A stretch of DNA of 64,000 nt, taken from NCBI GenBank assembly GCA_000245075.1, contig JH599934.1, forward strand, positions 54,476 through 118,475, in the 5' to 3' direction. Below the pieces are notes generated by a model. It had not been told where the DNA came from. It saw nothing but the letters and a program-made list of their open reading frames with translations, and searched no databases. Shown here in pieces: positions 25,718 through 34,761 of the stretch. The stretch is from Acetobacteraceae bacterium AT-5844 (lineage in GTDB: Bacteria; Pseudomonadota; Alphaproteobacteria; Acetobacterales; Acetobacteraceae). Every line of letters begins with the position of its first letter. The first letter of the stretch is position 1. The position numbers and the translations under genes are program-made.

Positions 25718-27222
25718 GCCGACAGGGAGGCCGTGGCGCGCACCACATCGTCGAAGAAGTGCGCGAAAGTCCGGCGTTCCTCGGTGCTCATGTGAAGGCC
25801 GCGCTTGGTGCGGCGCCAGAGCACGTCTTCGGGGGTGCGGGCCCATTCCTCCCGTATCATCCAGGATAGCTCGCACTCCGTGATTCCGCCGCCCAGTTGC
25901 CGGCCGAGATCGGTGGCGTCGCGGGCACCGTTCAGTACCTGGCCCAGCTCGCCCCCGTAGCAACGGAACAGCCGGCGCAATGTGGCGCCTTCCAGGAAGG
26001 GATAGCGCTCTGCCATCTCCGCCATGAAGGCATCGGGAGTCAGGCCGCCGAGATCGCCGCCGGGGAGGGGCGCGCCCGCCGTCCAGGCTGGCCGTGCTTG
26101 GCCTAGCGCGGTGCAGAGCTGGGCCGCGGCGTCCTCCGCCAGGCGGCGATAGGTCGTGATCTTGCCGCCGAAGACCGAGAGCAGCGGCGCGGCGCTGCGG
26201 TCCATCTTCAGCACATAGTCCCGGGTAACGGCGGAGGGATTCTCCGCGCCGTCATCATGCAGAGGCCGAACGCCGGAATAGGTCCACACCACCTCCTCCG
26301 GCGACACTGGGCGACGAAACTGGCGTGACACGGCCCGGCAGAGATAGGCTACCTCTTCCGCCGAGCAATGTGGCGGGCCGCTGGCCGCGTCATGCGGCAC
26401 GTCGGTCGTCCCGATAAGGGTGAAGTTGCCCTCATAGGGAATGACGAAGACCACGCGCCGGTCATCGTTTTGCAGGATGTAGGCCTGGTCTCCTTCGTAC
26501 AGGGCCGGGACCACGATATGGCTGCCGCGCACAAGCCGGATATTGTCGGCGGCCTGTACGCCGGTGCCGGCCAGAACCTGCATGACCCAGGGGCCGGCGG
26601 CGTTGGCAATGGCGCGGGCCCGCAGTGTTTCCGTCCGCCCATCCTCGCCGGTGAGGGTGACATTCCATCCCTCAGCGTCCCGCGAGGCGCCGGTGAAGGT
26701 TGTGCGGACGCGGATATCGGCCCCTCGCGCGGCAGCGTCGCGCGCGTTCAGAACCACAAGCCGGGCATCATCCACCCAGGCATCGGAATAGGCAAAGCCG
26801 TGGGTGGCCTGCCCGTTCAAGGGAGCACCCCATGGGTGAAGGCGGAAGTCCAGCGGCTCGCTGCCGGGGAGGGTAACGCGCTTGGCAAGGTGGTCGTAGA
26901 GGAACAGGCCCGCGCGCAGCATCCAGCGCGGCCGCATCTCCGGCGCATGCGGTAACACGAAGCGCATTGGCCAGATGATGTGCGGCGCGAGGCGGAGCAG
27001 AACCTCACGCTCGGCCAGCGCCTCCCGCACCAGCCGGAATTCGCGGTGCTCCAGGTAGCGCAACCCGCCATGGATCAGCTTGGAGGAGGCGGAGGAGGTG
27101 GCGCTGGCGAGGTCTCCCTGTTCCACCAGCACCACGGACAGGCCACGGCCGGCCGCATCCCTCGCGATGCCGGCGCCGTTGATGCCGCCGCCGATGACCA
27201 GCAGATCGACTGTATCACGCAT
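25714..27222 (-). CDS. glpD: FAD-dependent glycerol-3-phosphate dehydrogenase
   Basis: 502 aa membrane-associated flavoenzyme oxidising glycerol-3-phosphate to dihydroxyacetone phosphate with electrons to quinone. It has the FAD dinucleotide fold LLVIGGGINGAGIARDAAGRG at the N-terminus, the SSASSKLIHGGLRYLE signature and a C-terminal DAO_C domain. Start at 27222 is the ATG overlapping the phnE stop (TGATG). It is the last gene of the phn-like operon, which ties the transported substrate to glycerol-3-phosphate metabolism. Confidence 0.92.
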   Translation of the reverse strand: MRDTVDLLVIGGGINGAGIARDAAGRGLSVVLVEQGDLASATSSASSKLIHGGLRYLEHREFRLVREALAEREVLLRLAPHIIWPMRFVLPHAPEMRPRWMLRAGLFLYDHLAKRVTLPGSEPLDFRLHPWGAPLNGQATHGFAYSDAWVDDARLVVLNARDAAARGADIRVRTTFTGASRDAEGWNVTLTGEDGRTETLRARAIANAAGPWVMQVLAGTGVQAADNIRLVRGSHIVVPALYEGDQAYILQNDDRRVVFVIPYEGNFTLIGTTDVPHDAASGPPHCSAEEVAYLCRAVSRQFRRPVSPEEVVWTYSGVRPLHDDGAENPSAVTRDYVLKMDRSAAPLLSVFGGKITTYRRLAEDAAAQLCTALGQARPAWTAGAPLPGGDLGGLTPDAFMAEMAERYPFLEGATLRRLFRCYGGELGQVLNGARDATDLGRQLGGGITECELSWMIREEWARTPEDVLWRRTKRGLHMSTEERRTFAHFFDDVVRATASLSA

Positions 27223-28043
27223 CAGATCAGCCTTGCGCGGAGCCGGGTCACAACGATCTCGGCCACCAGCACCACCACGAGGATGGCCAGCAGCACCGTT
27301 GCCACGCGCTCCCACTGGAAGAAGTTGATGGCATCGTCAAGGACAAGCCCGATGCCGCCGGCGCCCACCAGCCCGAGCACGGCGCTTTCCCGCACATTGA
27401 TGTCCCAGCGGAACAGGGCGATGCCCCAGAATGCCGGCTGCACCTGCGGCCAGACGCCCTTCAGCACCTCGGATCCCCATGGGGCGCCAGCGGCGCGGAG
27501 TGCCTCCCGGGGGCCAGGGTTGGTCTCCTCCAGAGCCTCGGCCAGCAGCTTGCCGACGAAGCCCACCGAGCGGAAGGCGATGGCGAAGACGCCAGCCGCA
27601 GCACCCGGCCCGAAGATGGCCACGAAGAGCAACGCCCAGACCAGCGAGTTGACCGAGCGCGATGCCACGAGGCCAAGCTGAGCGAGCGTATTCAGGGGCC
27701 GAATGGTGCAGATGTTGCGGGCGGCCAGCAGTGCCAGCGGCACGGCCAGCACAAAGCAGAACACGGTGCCGAGCGTCGCGATATGCAGCGTTTCGATGAG
27801 TGCCCGATGCACTTCGGGATAGTAGTGGGCGAGATCGGGCGGCCACATCCGCACCAGCATGTCGGCCATCTGTTCCGGCGCATCGACCAGGAATTCGGGG
27901 ATGATGTCGATGCTGCGCACCGCCCACACCACGGCCGCGACACAGACCAGCCACACCAACCAGCGGGAGATTCGCTGTACCGGTGTGAAGCGGTGCCATT
28001 CACGCCGCAGAGGCGCGACGGGATCGTGTGTCATACTGTTCAT
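27222..28043 (-). CDS. phnE: Phosphonate-type ABC transporter permease (PhnE paralogue 2)
   Basis: 273 aa inner-membrane protein with an N-terminal transmembrane helix (about 30-50) and a binding-protein-dependent permease domain (about 85-270). The EAA-type loop reads EALEETNPGPREALRAAGAP. Its start overlaps the stop of the first permease. The two permeases would form a heterodimer with the PhnC-like ATPase. An ATG at 28034 is an alternative start. Confidence 0.9.
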   Translation of the reverse strand: MNSMTHDPVAPLRREWHRFTPVQRISRWLVWLVCVAAVVWAVRSIDIIPEFLVDAPEQMADMLVRMWPPDLAHYYPEVHRALIETLHIATLGTVFCFVLAVPLALLAARNICTIRPLNTLAQLGLVASRSVNSLVWALLFVAIFGPGAAAGVFAIAFRSVGFVGKLLAEALEETNPGPREALRAAGAPWGSEVLKGVWPQVQPAFWGIALFRWDINVRESAVLGLVGAGGIGLVLDDAINFFQWERVATVLLAILVVVLVAEIVVTRLRARLI

Positions 28044-28828
28044 CGCAGGGCGGCCCGGACACGGCCGGAGATGATCTCGGCCAGGAAGATGAGGGCAATG
28101 ATGGAAAGCAGGATGGCGCAGACGAAATCATAGTCGAAGCGCTTGAAGGCCGCGAACAGCGTGCCGCCGATACCGCCTGCACCAACGATGCCAACCAGGG
28201 TGGAGTTCCGCAGATTGCTGTCGAGCTGGTATAGGCAGAAGCCGATGAAGCGCGAGGCCACCTGCGGCAGCACCGCATAGGCCAGGACCTTCATGACGCC
28301 AGCGCCTGTCGCCCGGATGGCCTCCACCTGCTTCATCGAGATTTCCTCGATGGCTTCGGCGAAGAGCTTGGCGATGAAGCCAACAGAGGCCACCACCAGC
28401 GCCGCCGTACCCGCCAGCGCGCCGAAGCCGATGGCCTTCACGAAGAGAATGGCGACGATGACGTAATGCAGCGAGCGGCACACGGCGATAACCGCGCGCA
28501 CCGGCGCCGAGATCCAGAAGGGGGCAAGATTACGCGCCGCCAGCACCCCCAGCGGCAGGGATATGATGATGCCGAGCGCCGAGGCCAGCACGGCGATCTG
28601 CAGGCTTTCCACAAGCCCTTCCAGCAAAAGCTGCCAGCGCTCGAAGTTCGGCGGCACCATGCGGCTGAGCAACCGGCCGCCTTCGCCCAGGCCATGGATC
28701 ACCCGGTCCCAGGTCAGGCCAAGCTGCGTGCAGGCCCATATGGTGTAGGCGGCAAGCGCCAGCAGCGCCAGCCGCATCGGCCAGTTGGCCGCGAAGGCGA
28801 GGCGGCGCTGGGTGGTTGTCGCGCTCAC
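28040..28828 (-). CDS. phnE: Phosphonate-type ABC transporter permease (PhnE paralogue 1)
   Basis: 262 aa permease of the PhnE family with about six transmembrane segments. The EAA-like loop [20 protein letters not shown] contacts the ATPase, and the C-terminal [20 protein letters not shown] pattern is typical of PhnE. Translationally coupled on both sides by 4-base overlaps. Confidence 0.9.
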   Translation of the reverse strand: MSATTTQRRLAFAANWPMRLALLALAAYTIWACTQLGLTWDRVIHGLGEGGRLLSRMVPPNFERWQLLLEGLVESLQIAVLASALGIIISLPLGVLAARNLAPFWISAPVRAVIAVCRSLHYVIVAILFVKAIGFGALAGTAALVVASVGFIAKLFAEAIEEISMKQVEAIRATGAGVMKVLAYAVLPQVASRFIGFCLYQLDSNLRNSTLVGIVGAGGIGGTLFAAFKRFDYDFVCAILLSIIALIFLAEIISGRVRAALR

Positions 28829-29625
28829 AGCCAGTCCTCACCGCCATAGATGGCGCGCAGGTGGTGTGCCTCCAACTGCTCCGGCGGCCCGTCGAAGATC
28901 ACGCTGCCACCAGACATGCCGATGATGCGCCGCGCATAGCGCTTCGCAAGATCGACATTGTGGATATTGATGATGACGGGAACGCCTTCTGCGGCCGTCA
29001 GGCTGGTCAGCAGCTCCAGAACCTCGACAGCGGTGCGGGGGTCGAGGGAGGAGGTGGGCTCATCGGCCAGCAGGATTTCAGGGCGCTGCATCAGCGCACG
29101 GGCAATGCCCACGCGCTGGCGCTGGCCGCCGGACAAGGCGTCCGCGCGCCGCGTCGCATGGTCGGGCAGGCCAACGGCATCGAGCAGCGAGAAGGCGCGC
29201 TGGATATCTTCTTCCGGGTATTTGCGAAGCCAGGCGCGCCACAGGGGAACGTAGCCGAGCCGCCCGCTCAGCACGTTCTCCATCACCGTGAGCCGTTCCA
29301 CGAGATTGTACTCCTGGAACACCATGCCGATGCGCCGCCGCGCCAGCCGCAGCCCCCGTCCGCGCAGGCCGGTCAGCTCCTCGCCATGGAGGCGGATGGA
29401 ACCACGTGTCGGTTCCACAAGCCGGTTGATGCAGCGGATCAGGGTGGACTTGCCGGTGCCGGAGGGTCCGATGACCGCCGTGATGCCCTCGGCCGGCACG
29501 GCGATATCGACCCCTTTCAGCACCGGCTTGCCGGCAGCGTACTCCTTCACCAGTCCCCGGATCTCGAGGACGGTGGAGGAGGAGCGGGCCGCCCCAGGTG
29601 GTGCGGCGGCGATAGTAGCGGACAT
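28825..29625 (-). CDS. phnC: Phosphonate-type ABC transporter ATP-binding protein
   Basis: 266 aa ABC ATPase of the PhnC type. Walker [10 protein letters not shown] (about 53), the PhnC-typical [22 protein letters not shown], signature [15 protein letters not shown] and Walker [13 protein letters not shown] are all intact. Overlaps the first permease by four bases; PhnD lies 18 bases upstream. Confidence 0.93.
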   Translation of the reverse strand: MSATIAAAPPGAARSSSTVLEIRGLVKEYAAGKPVLKGVDIAVPAEGITAVIGPSGTGKSTLIRCINRLVEPTRGSIRLHGEELTGLRGRGLRLARRRIGMVFQEYNLVERLTVMENVLSGRLGYVPLWRAWLRKYPEEDIQRAFSLLDAVGLPDHATRRADALSGGQRQRVGIARALMQRPEILLADEPTSSLDPRTAVEVLELLTSLTAAEGVPVIINIHNVDLAKRYARRIIGMSGGSVIFDGPPEQLEAHHLRAIYGGEDWL

Positions 29626-29643
29626 GGTGCGGCCCTCAGGCGA

Positions 29644-30735
29644 TCAGCGTGCTGGTGCCGCGCCGGTGGGCGCGACATGGGTGGGGGCGGCGGGCTGCTG
29701 CTGCTGCGCCCGGCGCCGGGCTTCGGCTTCGAGTTCCCGCCGGCTTTCCGCGTCGAAGGCGGCGCGGTTGTAGGGCGCGTTCACCGCATCGGCCACGGCG
29801 CGGACGGGAGCCCATTGCTCGGCATAGGTGGCAGGCCAGAAGCGGTCATTGCCGCCCAGGTCGCGCGCCATGGATTCCGGGAAGCGATATTCGAGGAAGC
29901 AGTCGCGGATCTTCTGCGCCAGTTCCGGCTGAAGGTCGTGCGCCAGGGCGAAGCCGCTGGTGGGGAAGGGATCGCTCTCCCAGATGACGCGGAAATTCTC
30001 ACGCTTCACCTGCCCGCGCGCGATCATGCGGGTCCAGACATCGGAGGCCACCGGGGCGGCATCATAGTCGCCGGCATTGACGCCCATGACGCTGCGGTCG
30101 TGCCCGCCGGAATAGACCACCTGATAGTCCTGCTCAGGCGTCAGGCCCAGCCCGGGGAAGAAGGCGCGGGGCGCCAAATTGCCGGAATTGGAGGTGGCGG
30201 AGGTGTGCGCCACGCGCTTGCCACGCAGGTCGGTGAGGCTCTGATACGGGCTGTCCGCGCGCACCAGCATGACGACGCGGTAGCTCTCATAGCCTTCCGC
30301 ATTACCCTTCACGGCGAAAGGCACGGCGCCAGCGAGGTTGACGGCGAAGGCTGTGGGGCCTGTGGAGAAGCCCGCCACGTGCAGCCTGCCCGAGCGCATG
30401 GCCTCCACCTGTGCGGCGTTGGATGTCACCTGGAAATAGACGGCGCGCTTTCCGGTGCAGCGGCCGAGATGTTCCAGGAAGGGGCGGAACTGGTTGGCAT
30501 ACAGCGCCGGGTCTTCAACAGGGGTGTAGGTGAAGACGATGGTGGAGGGGTCGCGCAGCCGCGCCGGGTCCGTGGGGGCATCGGCCACCATGTCGCGGTT
30601 GGCGTCGCAATAGGCTTCGTCCAGCGCACCGCGGAACGCGCAGGCGGCTGGCTGCGCGGCTGCGGAGCCGATGAAGGCCAGGCCGGCGCCAAAGGTTACG
30701 GCGAGGGCGGTGCCTGCCAGGAACAGCTTTTTCAT
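29644..30735 (-). CDS. phnD: PhnD-type phosphate-ester or phosphonate binding protein
   Basis: 363 aa. The signal peptide (residues 1-27, cleaved near AAAQ) is followed by a PhnD domain: FTYTPVEDP, ATSNSGNLAPRAFF and the SGGHDRSVMGVNAGDYDAAPVASD ligand region. A C-terminal extension (about 325-363) is rich in Arg, Gln, Ala and Pro and looks disordered. The operon partners HAD phosphatase and GlpD suggest a glycerol-phosphate-like ligand rather than a simple phosphonate, for which no C-P lyase or phosphonatase is present. Confidence 0.9.
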   Translation of the reverse strand: MKKLFLAGTALAVTFGAGLAFIGSAAAQPAACAFRGALDEAYCDANRDMVADAPTDPARLRDPSTIVFTYTPVEDPALYANQFRPFLEHLGRCTGKRAVYFQVTSNAAQVEAMRSGRLHVAGFSTGPTAFAVNLAGAVPFAVKGNAEGYESYRVVMLVRADSPYQSLTDLRGKRVAHTSATSNSGNLAPRAFFPGLGLTPEQDYQVVYSGGHDRSVMGVNAGDYDAAPVASDVWTRMIARGQVKRENFRVIWESDPFPTSGFALAHDLQPELAQKIRDCFLEYRFPESMARDLGGNDRFWPATYAEQWAPVRAVADAVNAPYNRAAFDAESRRELEAEARRRAQQQQPAAPTHVAPTGAAPAR

Positions 30736-31580
30736 GCGACGTTTTCCTCCAGGGAAGCGGCACCGCGCGCCTTGAGCAGCACGTCGGCGAATTCTGCGAA
30801 GCCCGCGCCGCCTTCGGCCCGGGTGATGTAGGCCGGCGGTGTCTCCATGCCGGCCAGAAAGGGTGCCACATTGGCCACGCCTACCGAGCACGCGACGGCG
30901 GCGAAGAGCGGTGCGTCATTGGCACTGTCGCCGATAAAGGCCACGGCCTCCCGCACGGCGGCGAAGGGCTGGAAGCGGGCGCTGAAAAGCGCCTCGATGC
31001 CCGCGCGCTTGTCCCAGCCACCAATCCAGGCGTTGACATGGATGGAGGAGACCTTCGCCTCCGCACCGCCCTGGCGGAAGATGTCGGCGATGCGGTCCGC
31101 GGCGTCGAAGCCCAGCGGGCCGGCATCCTCGCAGAAGTCGATCGCGACGTCGAAGAGGCGGAAGGCCTGGTCGGCGGCGATGGCGCTGCCGGGCACCTCT
31201 TGCAGAGCCTGTCCGGCGAGTGCCTGCAACCGGGCGCGATTGGCGCGGCGTTCGTCTTCCGGCTGTGCCTGCCAGCGCATCATGCGGCGGGCCTTGCGGT
31301 CGAGCGCATACCACAGCGCACCATTCTCCCCCACCACGGCGGCGACGGGCCAGTGGCGGGCGATGGCATCGCACCAGCCGGCGGGCCGGCCGGTGACGGG
31401 GATGACGGAAATGCCTGCGGCGTCGAGGGCCTCCAGCGCCGTGTAGGCGGCGGCGGGCAGCTTCCCGTCGAGCGTCAGCGTGTCGTCGATGTCGGTCAGC
31501 ACCCAGCGCAGCTGGGCGAGCTGCGTCAGGGGCGCCGCGGCAAGGGGGCGGGGGAGGGCAGATTCTTGTGTCATATACAT
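30732..31580 (-). CDS. HAD-superfamily IIB-like phosphatase
   Basis: 282 aa cytoplasmic phosphatase. Motif I is VLTDIDDTLTLDG (nucleophile about residue 31), motif II the threonine in VIPVTGRP, and motif IV GDSANDAPLF; a C2-type cap lies between. It resembles mannosyl-3-phosphoglycerate and sugar-phosphate phosphatases. Its ATG at 31580 lies inside a long dyad, with GGCAGG upstream; an ATG at 31574 is an alternative. Its stop overlaps the phnD start. It probably removes phosphate from the imported ester. Confidence 0.85.
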   Translation of the reverse strand: MYMTQESALPRPLAAAPLTQLAQLRWVLTDIDDTLTLDGKLPAAAYTALEALDAAGISVIPVTGRPAGWCDAIARHWPVAAVVGENGALWYALDRKARRMMRWQAQPEDERRANRARLQALAGQALQEVPGSAIAADQAFRLFDVAIDFCEDAGPLGFDAADRIADIFRQGGAEAKVSSIHVNAWIGGWDKRAGIEALFSARFQPFAAVREAVAFIGDSANDAPLFAAVACSVGVANVAPFLAGMETPPAYITRAEGGAGFAEFADVLLKARGAASLEENVA

Positions 31581-31619
31581 GTTGAACCTGCCACTTAACT
31601 ATGTGGTAGGTCAAACATG
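31578..31619. promoter_or_regulatory. 42-base dyad between deoR and the phosphatase gene
   Basis: Two 17-base arms (31578-31594 and 31603-31619) match at 14 of 17 positions around an 8-base centre. The outer CATGTT/AACATG and inner CCAC/GTGG ends pair perfectly. It overlaps the phosphatase start codon. It may be the operator of the adjacent DeoR regulator or an mRNA hairpin covering the ribosome site. Confidence 0.6.
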
Positions 31620-31622
31620 TTT

Positions 31623-32414
31623 TTACAGTTCTGTTGCAATCGTCAGCTGAAGGCCATGCCGGCTTAGCGCGGCCGCCAGCTTTGGCGGTGGCGATGCCTC
31701 GGTCACCAGATCGGTGATCTGTTCGGCCGGGCAGACCTGCTCGAGAAAGGCGCGGCCGAATTTCGAGGAATCGACCAGCAACAAGCGGCGTGGCGCCCGC
31801 TCCAGCATGGCGCGCTTCACCCAGGCGGCGCGGCTTTCCGCCTCACACGGGCCTTCTTCCGTCAGGCCAGAGGCGCCGATGACGGCCATGTCGACGTGGA
31901 AGCGGCGCAGGAAGGCGGCCGTTTCCGGGCCATACAGGCCGCGTTCCACCGCGCTCAGCTCGCCTGGCGCCACCAGCACGCGCAACGCGTCGCTCGCGCC
32001 TGCCGCCAAGGCAGCATCAAGGCTGTTGGTCAGCAGGGTAGCCCGCACGCCGCGCGCGGCGAGGGCCCGGGCGAAGTGGGTGGTGGTGCTGCCGGCATCC
32101 AGCATGACCACGGCACCTTCCTCCACCAGCGACGCGGCCGACTGGCCGATTCGTCGCCGCTCGGCCACCAGGACGCGCTCCCGCTCGGAGAGCCGGGGCT
32201 GGCTCGCGGGATGGGAGACCGAGGCGCCACCATAGGTGCGCCTGACCATGCCCCGTGCCGAGAGGTCCTCGATGTCGCGCCGCACGGTCTCCGTGGAAAC
32301 GCCGAAGACCTCGGCCAGCGCGCTGATGCGCACGGTCGGGTCGGTGGAGAGTGCCTCAAGAATGGCGGCGTGCCTCGCCGCTTTTCCGAGGGCCTGGGTG
32401 CTACGTGGGGCCAT
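31623..32414 (-). CDS. DeoR/GlpR-family transcriptional regulator
   Basis: 263 aa. The DeoR helix-turn-helix (about 12-70, ISALAEVFGVSTETVRRDIEDL followed by RRTYGGA) is joined to a DeoRC sugar-phosphate sensor domain (VMLDAGSTTTHFAR at about 97-110). GlpR-type members sense glycerol-3-phosphate, consistent with glpD in the same operon. The ATG at 32414 is preferred over a GTG at 32456; neither has a clear ribosome site. Probably controls the phosphatase-phn-glpD genes through the dyad at 31578. Confidence 0.88.
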   Translation of the reverse strand: MAPRSTQALGKAARHAAILEALSTDPTVRISALAEVFGVSTETVRRDIEDLSARGMVRRTYGGASVSHPASQPRLSERERVLVAERRRIGQSAASLVEEGAVVMLDAGSTTTHFARALAARGVRATLLTNSLDAALAAGASDALRVLVAPGELSAVERGLYGPETAAFLRRFHVDMAVIGASGLTEEGPCEAESRAAWVKRAMLERAPRRLLLVDSSKFGRAFLEQVCPAEQITDLVTEASPPPKLAAALSRHGLQLTIATEL

Positions 32415-32497
32415 GGGGTTGCAAAGTGCCACATTGCCGGGCGTCTGCAAGGGCACGGAATGCGGAGCACCGGCGGCGGGCGCCGCCCCTGGCCCGT

Positions 32498-33217
32498 CTA
32501 TGTGCCGGGGCGGAGAAGGGGCTGCACCTCTCGCGGGGTGTCCGGCTCGCCAGCGAAGCGCATCTGCTTCAGCAGGAAGTCTGTGGCGTCCCGGATTTCA
32601 CTTTCCAGCTCGCGCGCCGCGCTTGCGCCGTCTCCCTGACGAAGTGCTTGCAGGATCTGTGCGTGCCGATGGGCGAGTTCCGCCGGGCGGCCCACCAACA
32701 TCCAGCGAGCTTCCCAAAACAGCGGACCGCGACGCAGCCAGAGGCTCTCGATCATCCCCACCAGTAGGGGCGCCTCGGCCCTGCGGTAGAGGCTGAAGAG
32801 AAATTCCCTGTCCAGCTGCAGGAAGTCGTCCGGCCGGCCGCTGCTCCGGGCTGCCGCCTGTCCTTCCAGAAGTTGCCCCAGCGTGGCCAGCGTCGCGGTA
32901 TCGATGTGGGGTGCAGCCATACGCAGCGCCAGCGGCTCGAGGGCTGCCCGGACCTCGCTGAGTTCCAGAAACGCCGCGCGCGTCAGGCGGGGCACGATCG
33001 CGCTGCCGGAAGAGGTGATATCGAGAGCCTGCTCCGCCGCCAGCCGCCGCAGCGCCGCCCGTACCGGCATCGGGCTGGTGCCCAGGGCCGCTGCCATGCG
33101 CCGGAGGGAGAGTTTGGCGCCCGGTGCGAAAGTGCCTTCCACAAGCGCGCGGCGGAGCTGGCGATAGGCCTGTTCCTCCAGGGGCAGAAGGTCGCCAGGC
33201 GGGGGCAGTGCCGTCAT
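32498..33217 (-). CDS. GntR-family regulator with FCD domain
   Basis: 239 aa. An N-terminal winged helix (about 15-75, EEQAYRQLRRALVEGTFAPG) and a C-terminal FCD ligand domain (about 85-220), the FadR subfamily that senses carboxylic acids through a metal site. It is divergent from an aminotransferase gene, with a palindrome in the shared 152-base gap, so it likely represses that gene and itself. Confidence 0.88.
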   Translation of the reverse strand: MTALPPPGDLLPLEEQAYRQLRRALVEGTFAPGAKLSLRRMAAALGTSPMPVRAALRRLAAEQALDITSSGSAIVPRLTRAAFLELSEVRAALEPLALRMAAPHIDTATLATLGQLLEGQAAARSSGRPDDFLQLDREFLFSLYRRAEAPLLVGMIESLWLRRGPLFWEARWMLVGRPAELAHRHAQILQALRQGDGASAARELESEIRDATDFLLKQMRFAGEPDTPREVQPLLRPGT

Positions 33218-33230
33218 AGAGATTCCGGTT

Positions 33231-33258
33231 GATGGTAATTTGTGATCACAATACCATC
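33231..33258. promoter_or_regulatory. Candidate GntR operator in divergent region
   Basis: A perfect 12-base palindrome TTGTGATCACAA (33240-33251) is nested between GATGGTA (33231-33237) and its complement TACCATC (33252-33258). The inner element fits the T-GT...AC-A consensus of FCD-type GntR proteins. It lies 14 bases upstream of the gntR start. Confidence 0.6.
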
Positions 33259-33369
33259 CAATCTGCGTCGGTGAGGGCTCAAATCAAGCCGTCATCTTTG
33301 TGGGTGTGCCGGTCCTCCGGCAGTCGGAGGAGCGATGCCCTTTGTCTGCTCTCTGCCGGAGACAACAGC

Positions 33370-34692
33370 ATGGATATGGCCGCCCCTGCGCGTCGCAACA
33401 GCGACCTCGGCACCGCCCTGGAGGAAGCACGCGAGGCCTATGCCGCGATCCGCCCCCTCAGCGCGGCTCTGCACGCTCGTTCCTCCGAGGTCATGCCGGG
33501 CGGTAATACACGCTCCGTCCTGACCTACAGCCCTTTCCCTACCGCGATGGCGCGGGGCGAGGATTGCCGGCTTTGGGACCTGGACGGGCACAGCTATCTG
33601 GACCTCTGCGGCGAATACACGGCCGGGCTTTTCGGCCACTCGGAACGTCGGATTCACGCGGCGCTGCATGCGGCCTTGGAAGGTGGCATCAATCTCGCTG
33701 CCGTGGGGCAGGGGGAGGAACGGCTGGCGCGCCTGCTTTGCACCCGCTTTCCGTCCCTGGAACGCCTGCGTTTCACCAATAGCGGGACAGAGGCGAATCT
33801 CATGGCGCTGACCGCGGCGCGCGGCTTCACGGGACGCGGTACGACCATGGTGATGCGGGGGGGATATCACGGGGGCGTTCTGACATTCCCTGTTTCAGGC
33901 TCGAACCTTGCCACATTGCCGCTTCCCTTCGTGACCACGGCCTATAATGACAGCGAAGAAGCGACACGACTGGCCGGCCGGTATGCGGAGGATCTGGCGG
34001 CCATTATCGTCGAGCCGATGCTGGGCAGTGGCGGCTGCATTCCGGCGCGCCCCGACTTCCTGGCGACACTCCGCATGCTGGCGGACAAGACCGGCGCCGT
34101 CCTGATCTTCGACGAGGTGATGACATCGCGCACATCAGCCGGCGGTGTGCAGGCGCGGCTTGGCATCACGCCGGATATGACGACGCTGGGCAAATATATC
34201 GGTGGCGGGATGAGCTTCGGCGCCTTCGGTGGCCGCGCGGACATCATGGCGCAATTCGATACGACGATGCCCCATGCGGGGACCTTCAACAACAACGTCA
34301 TGACCATGGCGGCGGGCGGCGTTGCCATGGGGGAGATCTTCACCGCCGAGGCGGCGGAAGCGCTGTTTCAACGCGGCGAGACGTTGCGAGCGCGGTTGAA
34401 TGCCGTGGCGCGGGATGCGGAGGTCCCGCTTGGCTTTACGGGCGTCGGTTCGATGATGACCGTTCACTTCCGGCAACCGCTGCCAGAGAGCCCTTATGCT
34501 ACGACGCCGCTGGAAGAGGGCCTGCGCGAACTCTTTTTCTTCGACATGATGAAGGCAGGCATCTATCTGGCGCGACGCGGCATGGTGGCGCTCAGCCTTC
34601 CGGTCGGGGAGGCGGAGATGGACCGCTTTGTCGCGGCAGTGGGTGAGTTTGCCGAATCCCGCGCCGAGCTTCTGCGGGCTCATACCGTCTGA
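33370..34692 (+). CDS. Class III aminotransferase, GSA-aminomutase-like
   Basis: 440 aa PLP enzyme resembling glutamate-1-semialdehyde aminomutases and acyl-amino-acid aminotransferases: MPGGNTRSVLTYSPFP, NSGTEANLMAL, VEPMLGSGGCIP, LIFDEVMTSR and the PLP lysine in TTLGKYIGGGMSFG (about residue 275). The divergent GntR regulator suggests a catabolic role on a beta- or omega-amino acid rather than haem synthesis. ATG at 33370 with GGAGA upstream; upstream in-frame residues look non-coding. Confidence 0.87.
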   Translation: MDMAAPARRNSDLGTALEEAREAYAAIRPLSAALHARSSEVMPGGNTRSVLTYSPFPTAMARGEDCRLWDLDGHSYLDLCGEYTAGLFGHSERRIHAALHAALEGGINLAAVGQGEERLARLLCTRFPSLERLRFTNSGTEANLMALTAARGFTGRGTTMVMRGGYHGGVLTFPVSGSNLATLPLPFVTTAYNDSEEATRLAGRYAEDLAAIIVEPMLGSGGCIPARPDFLATLRMLADKTGAVLIFDEVMTSRTSAGGVQARLGITPDMTTLGKYIGGGMSFGAFGGRADIMAQFDTTMPHAGTFNNNVMTMAAGGVAMGEIFTAEAAEALFQRGETLRARLNAVARDAEVPLGFTGVGSMMTVHFRQPLPESPYATTPLEEGLRELFFFDMMKAGIYLARRGMVALSLPVGEAEMDRFVAAVGEFAESRAELLRAHTV

Positions 34693-34706
34693 CGTTACGC
34701 TGGTGG

Positions 34707-34729
34707 CGGGCGACAGGTCTTGTCGCCCG
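34707..34729. terminator. Hairpin between convergent genes
   Basis: Perfect 9-bp stem (CGGGCGACA at 34707-34715 with TGTCGCCCG at 34721-34729) and a 5-base loop, 15 bases after the aminotransferase stop and 33 before the end of the convergent flavoprotein gene. A likely terminator despite the lack of a U-run. Confidence 0.6.
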
Positions 34730-34761
34730 TAGCAGGCCCGCGAACCCCTCGCCTCTGTTCA

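Noticed and set aside
28816..30831. 671-residue plus-strand open frame
   Set aside because: It is antisense to phnC and phnD, which carry intact Walker and PhnD motifs; a byproduct of high GC.
33370..34692. Calling the aminotransferase hemL
   Set aside because: The divergent FCD-GntR regulator and sequence details favour a catabolic aminotransferase; HemL-like similarity is general to the family.
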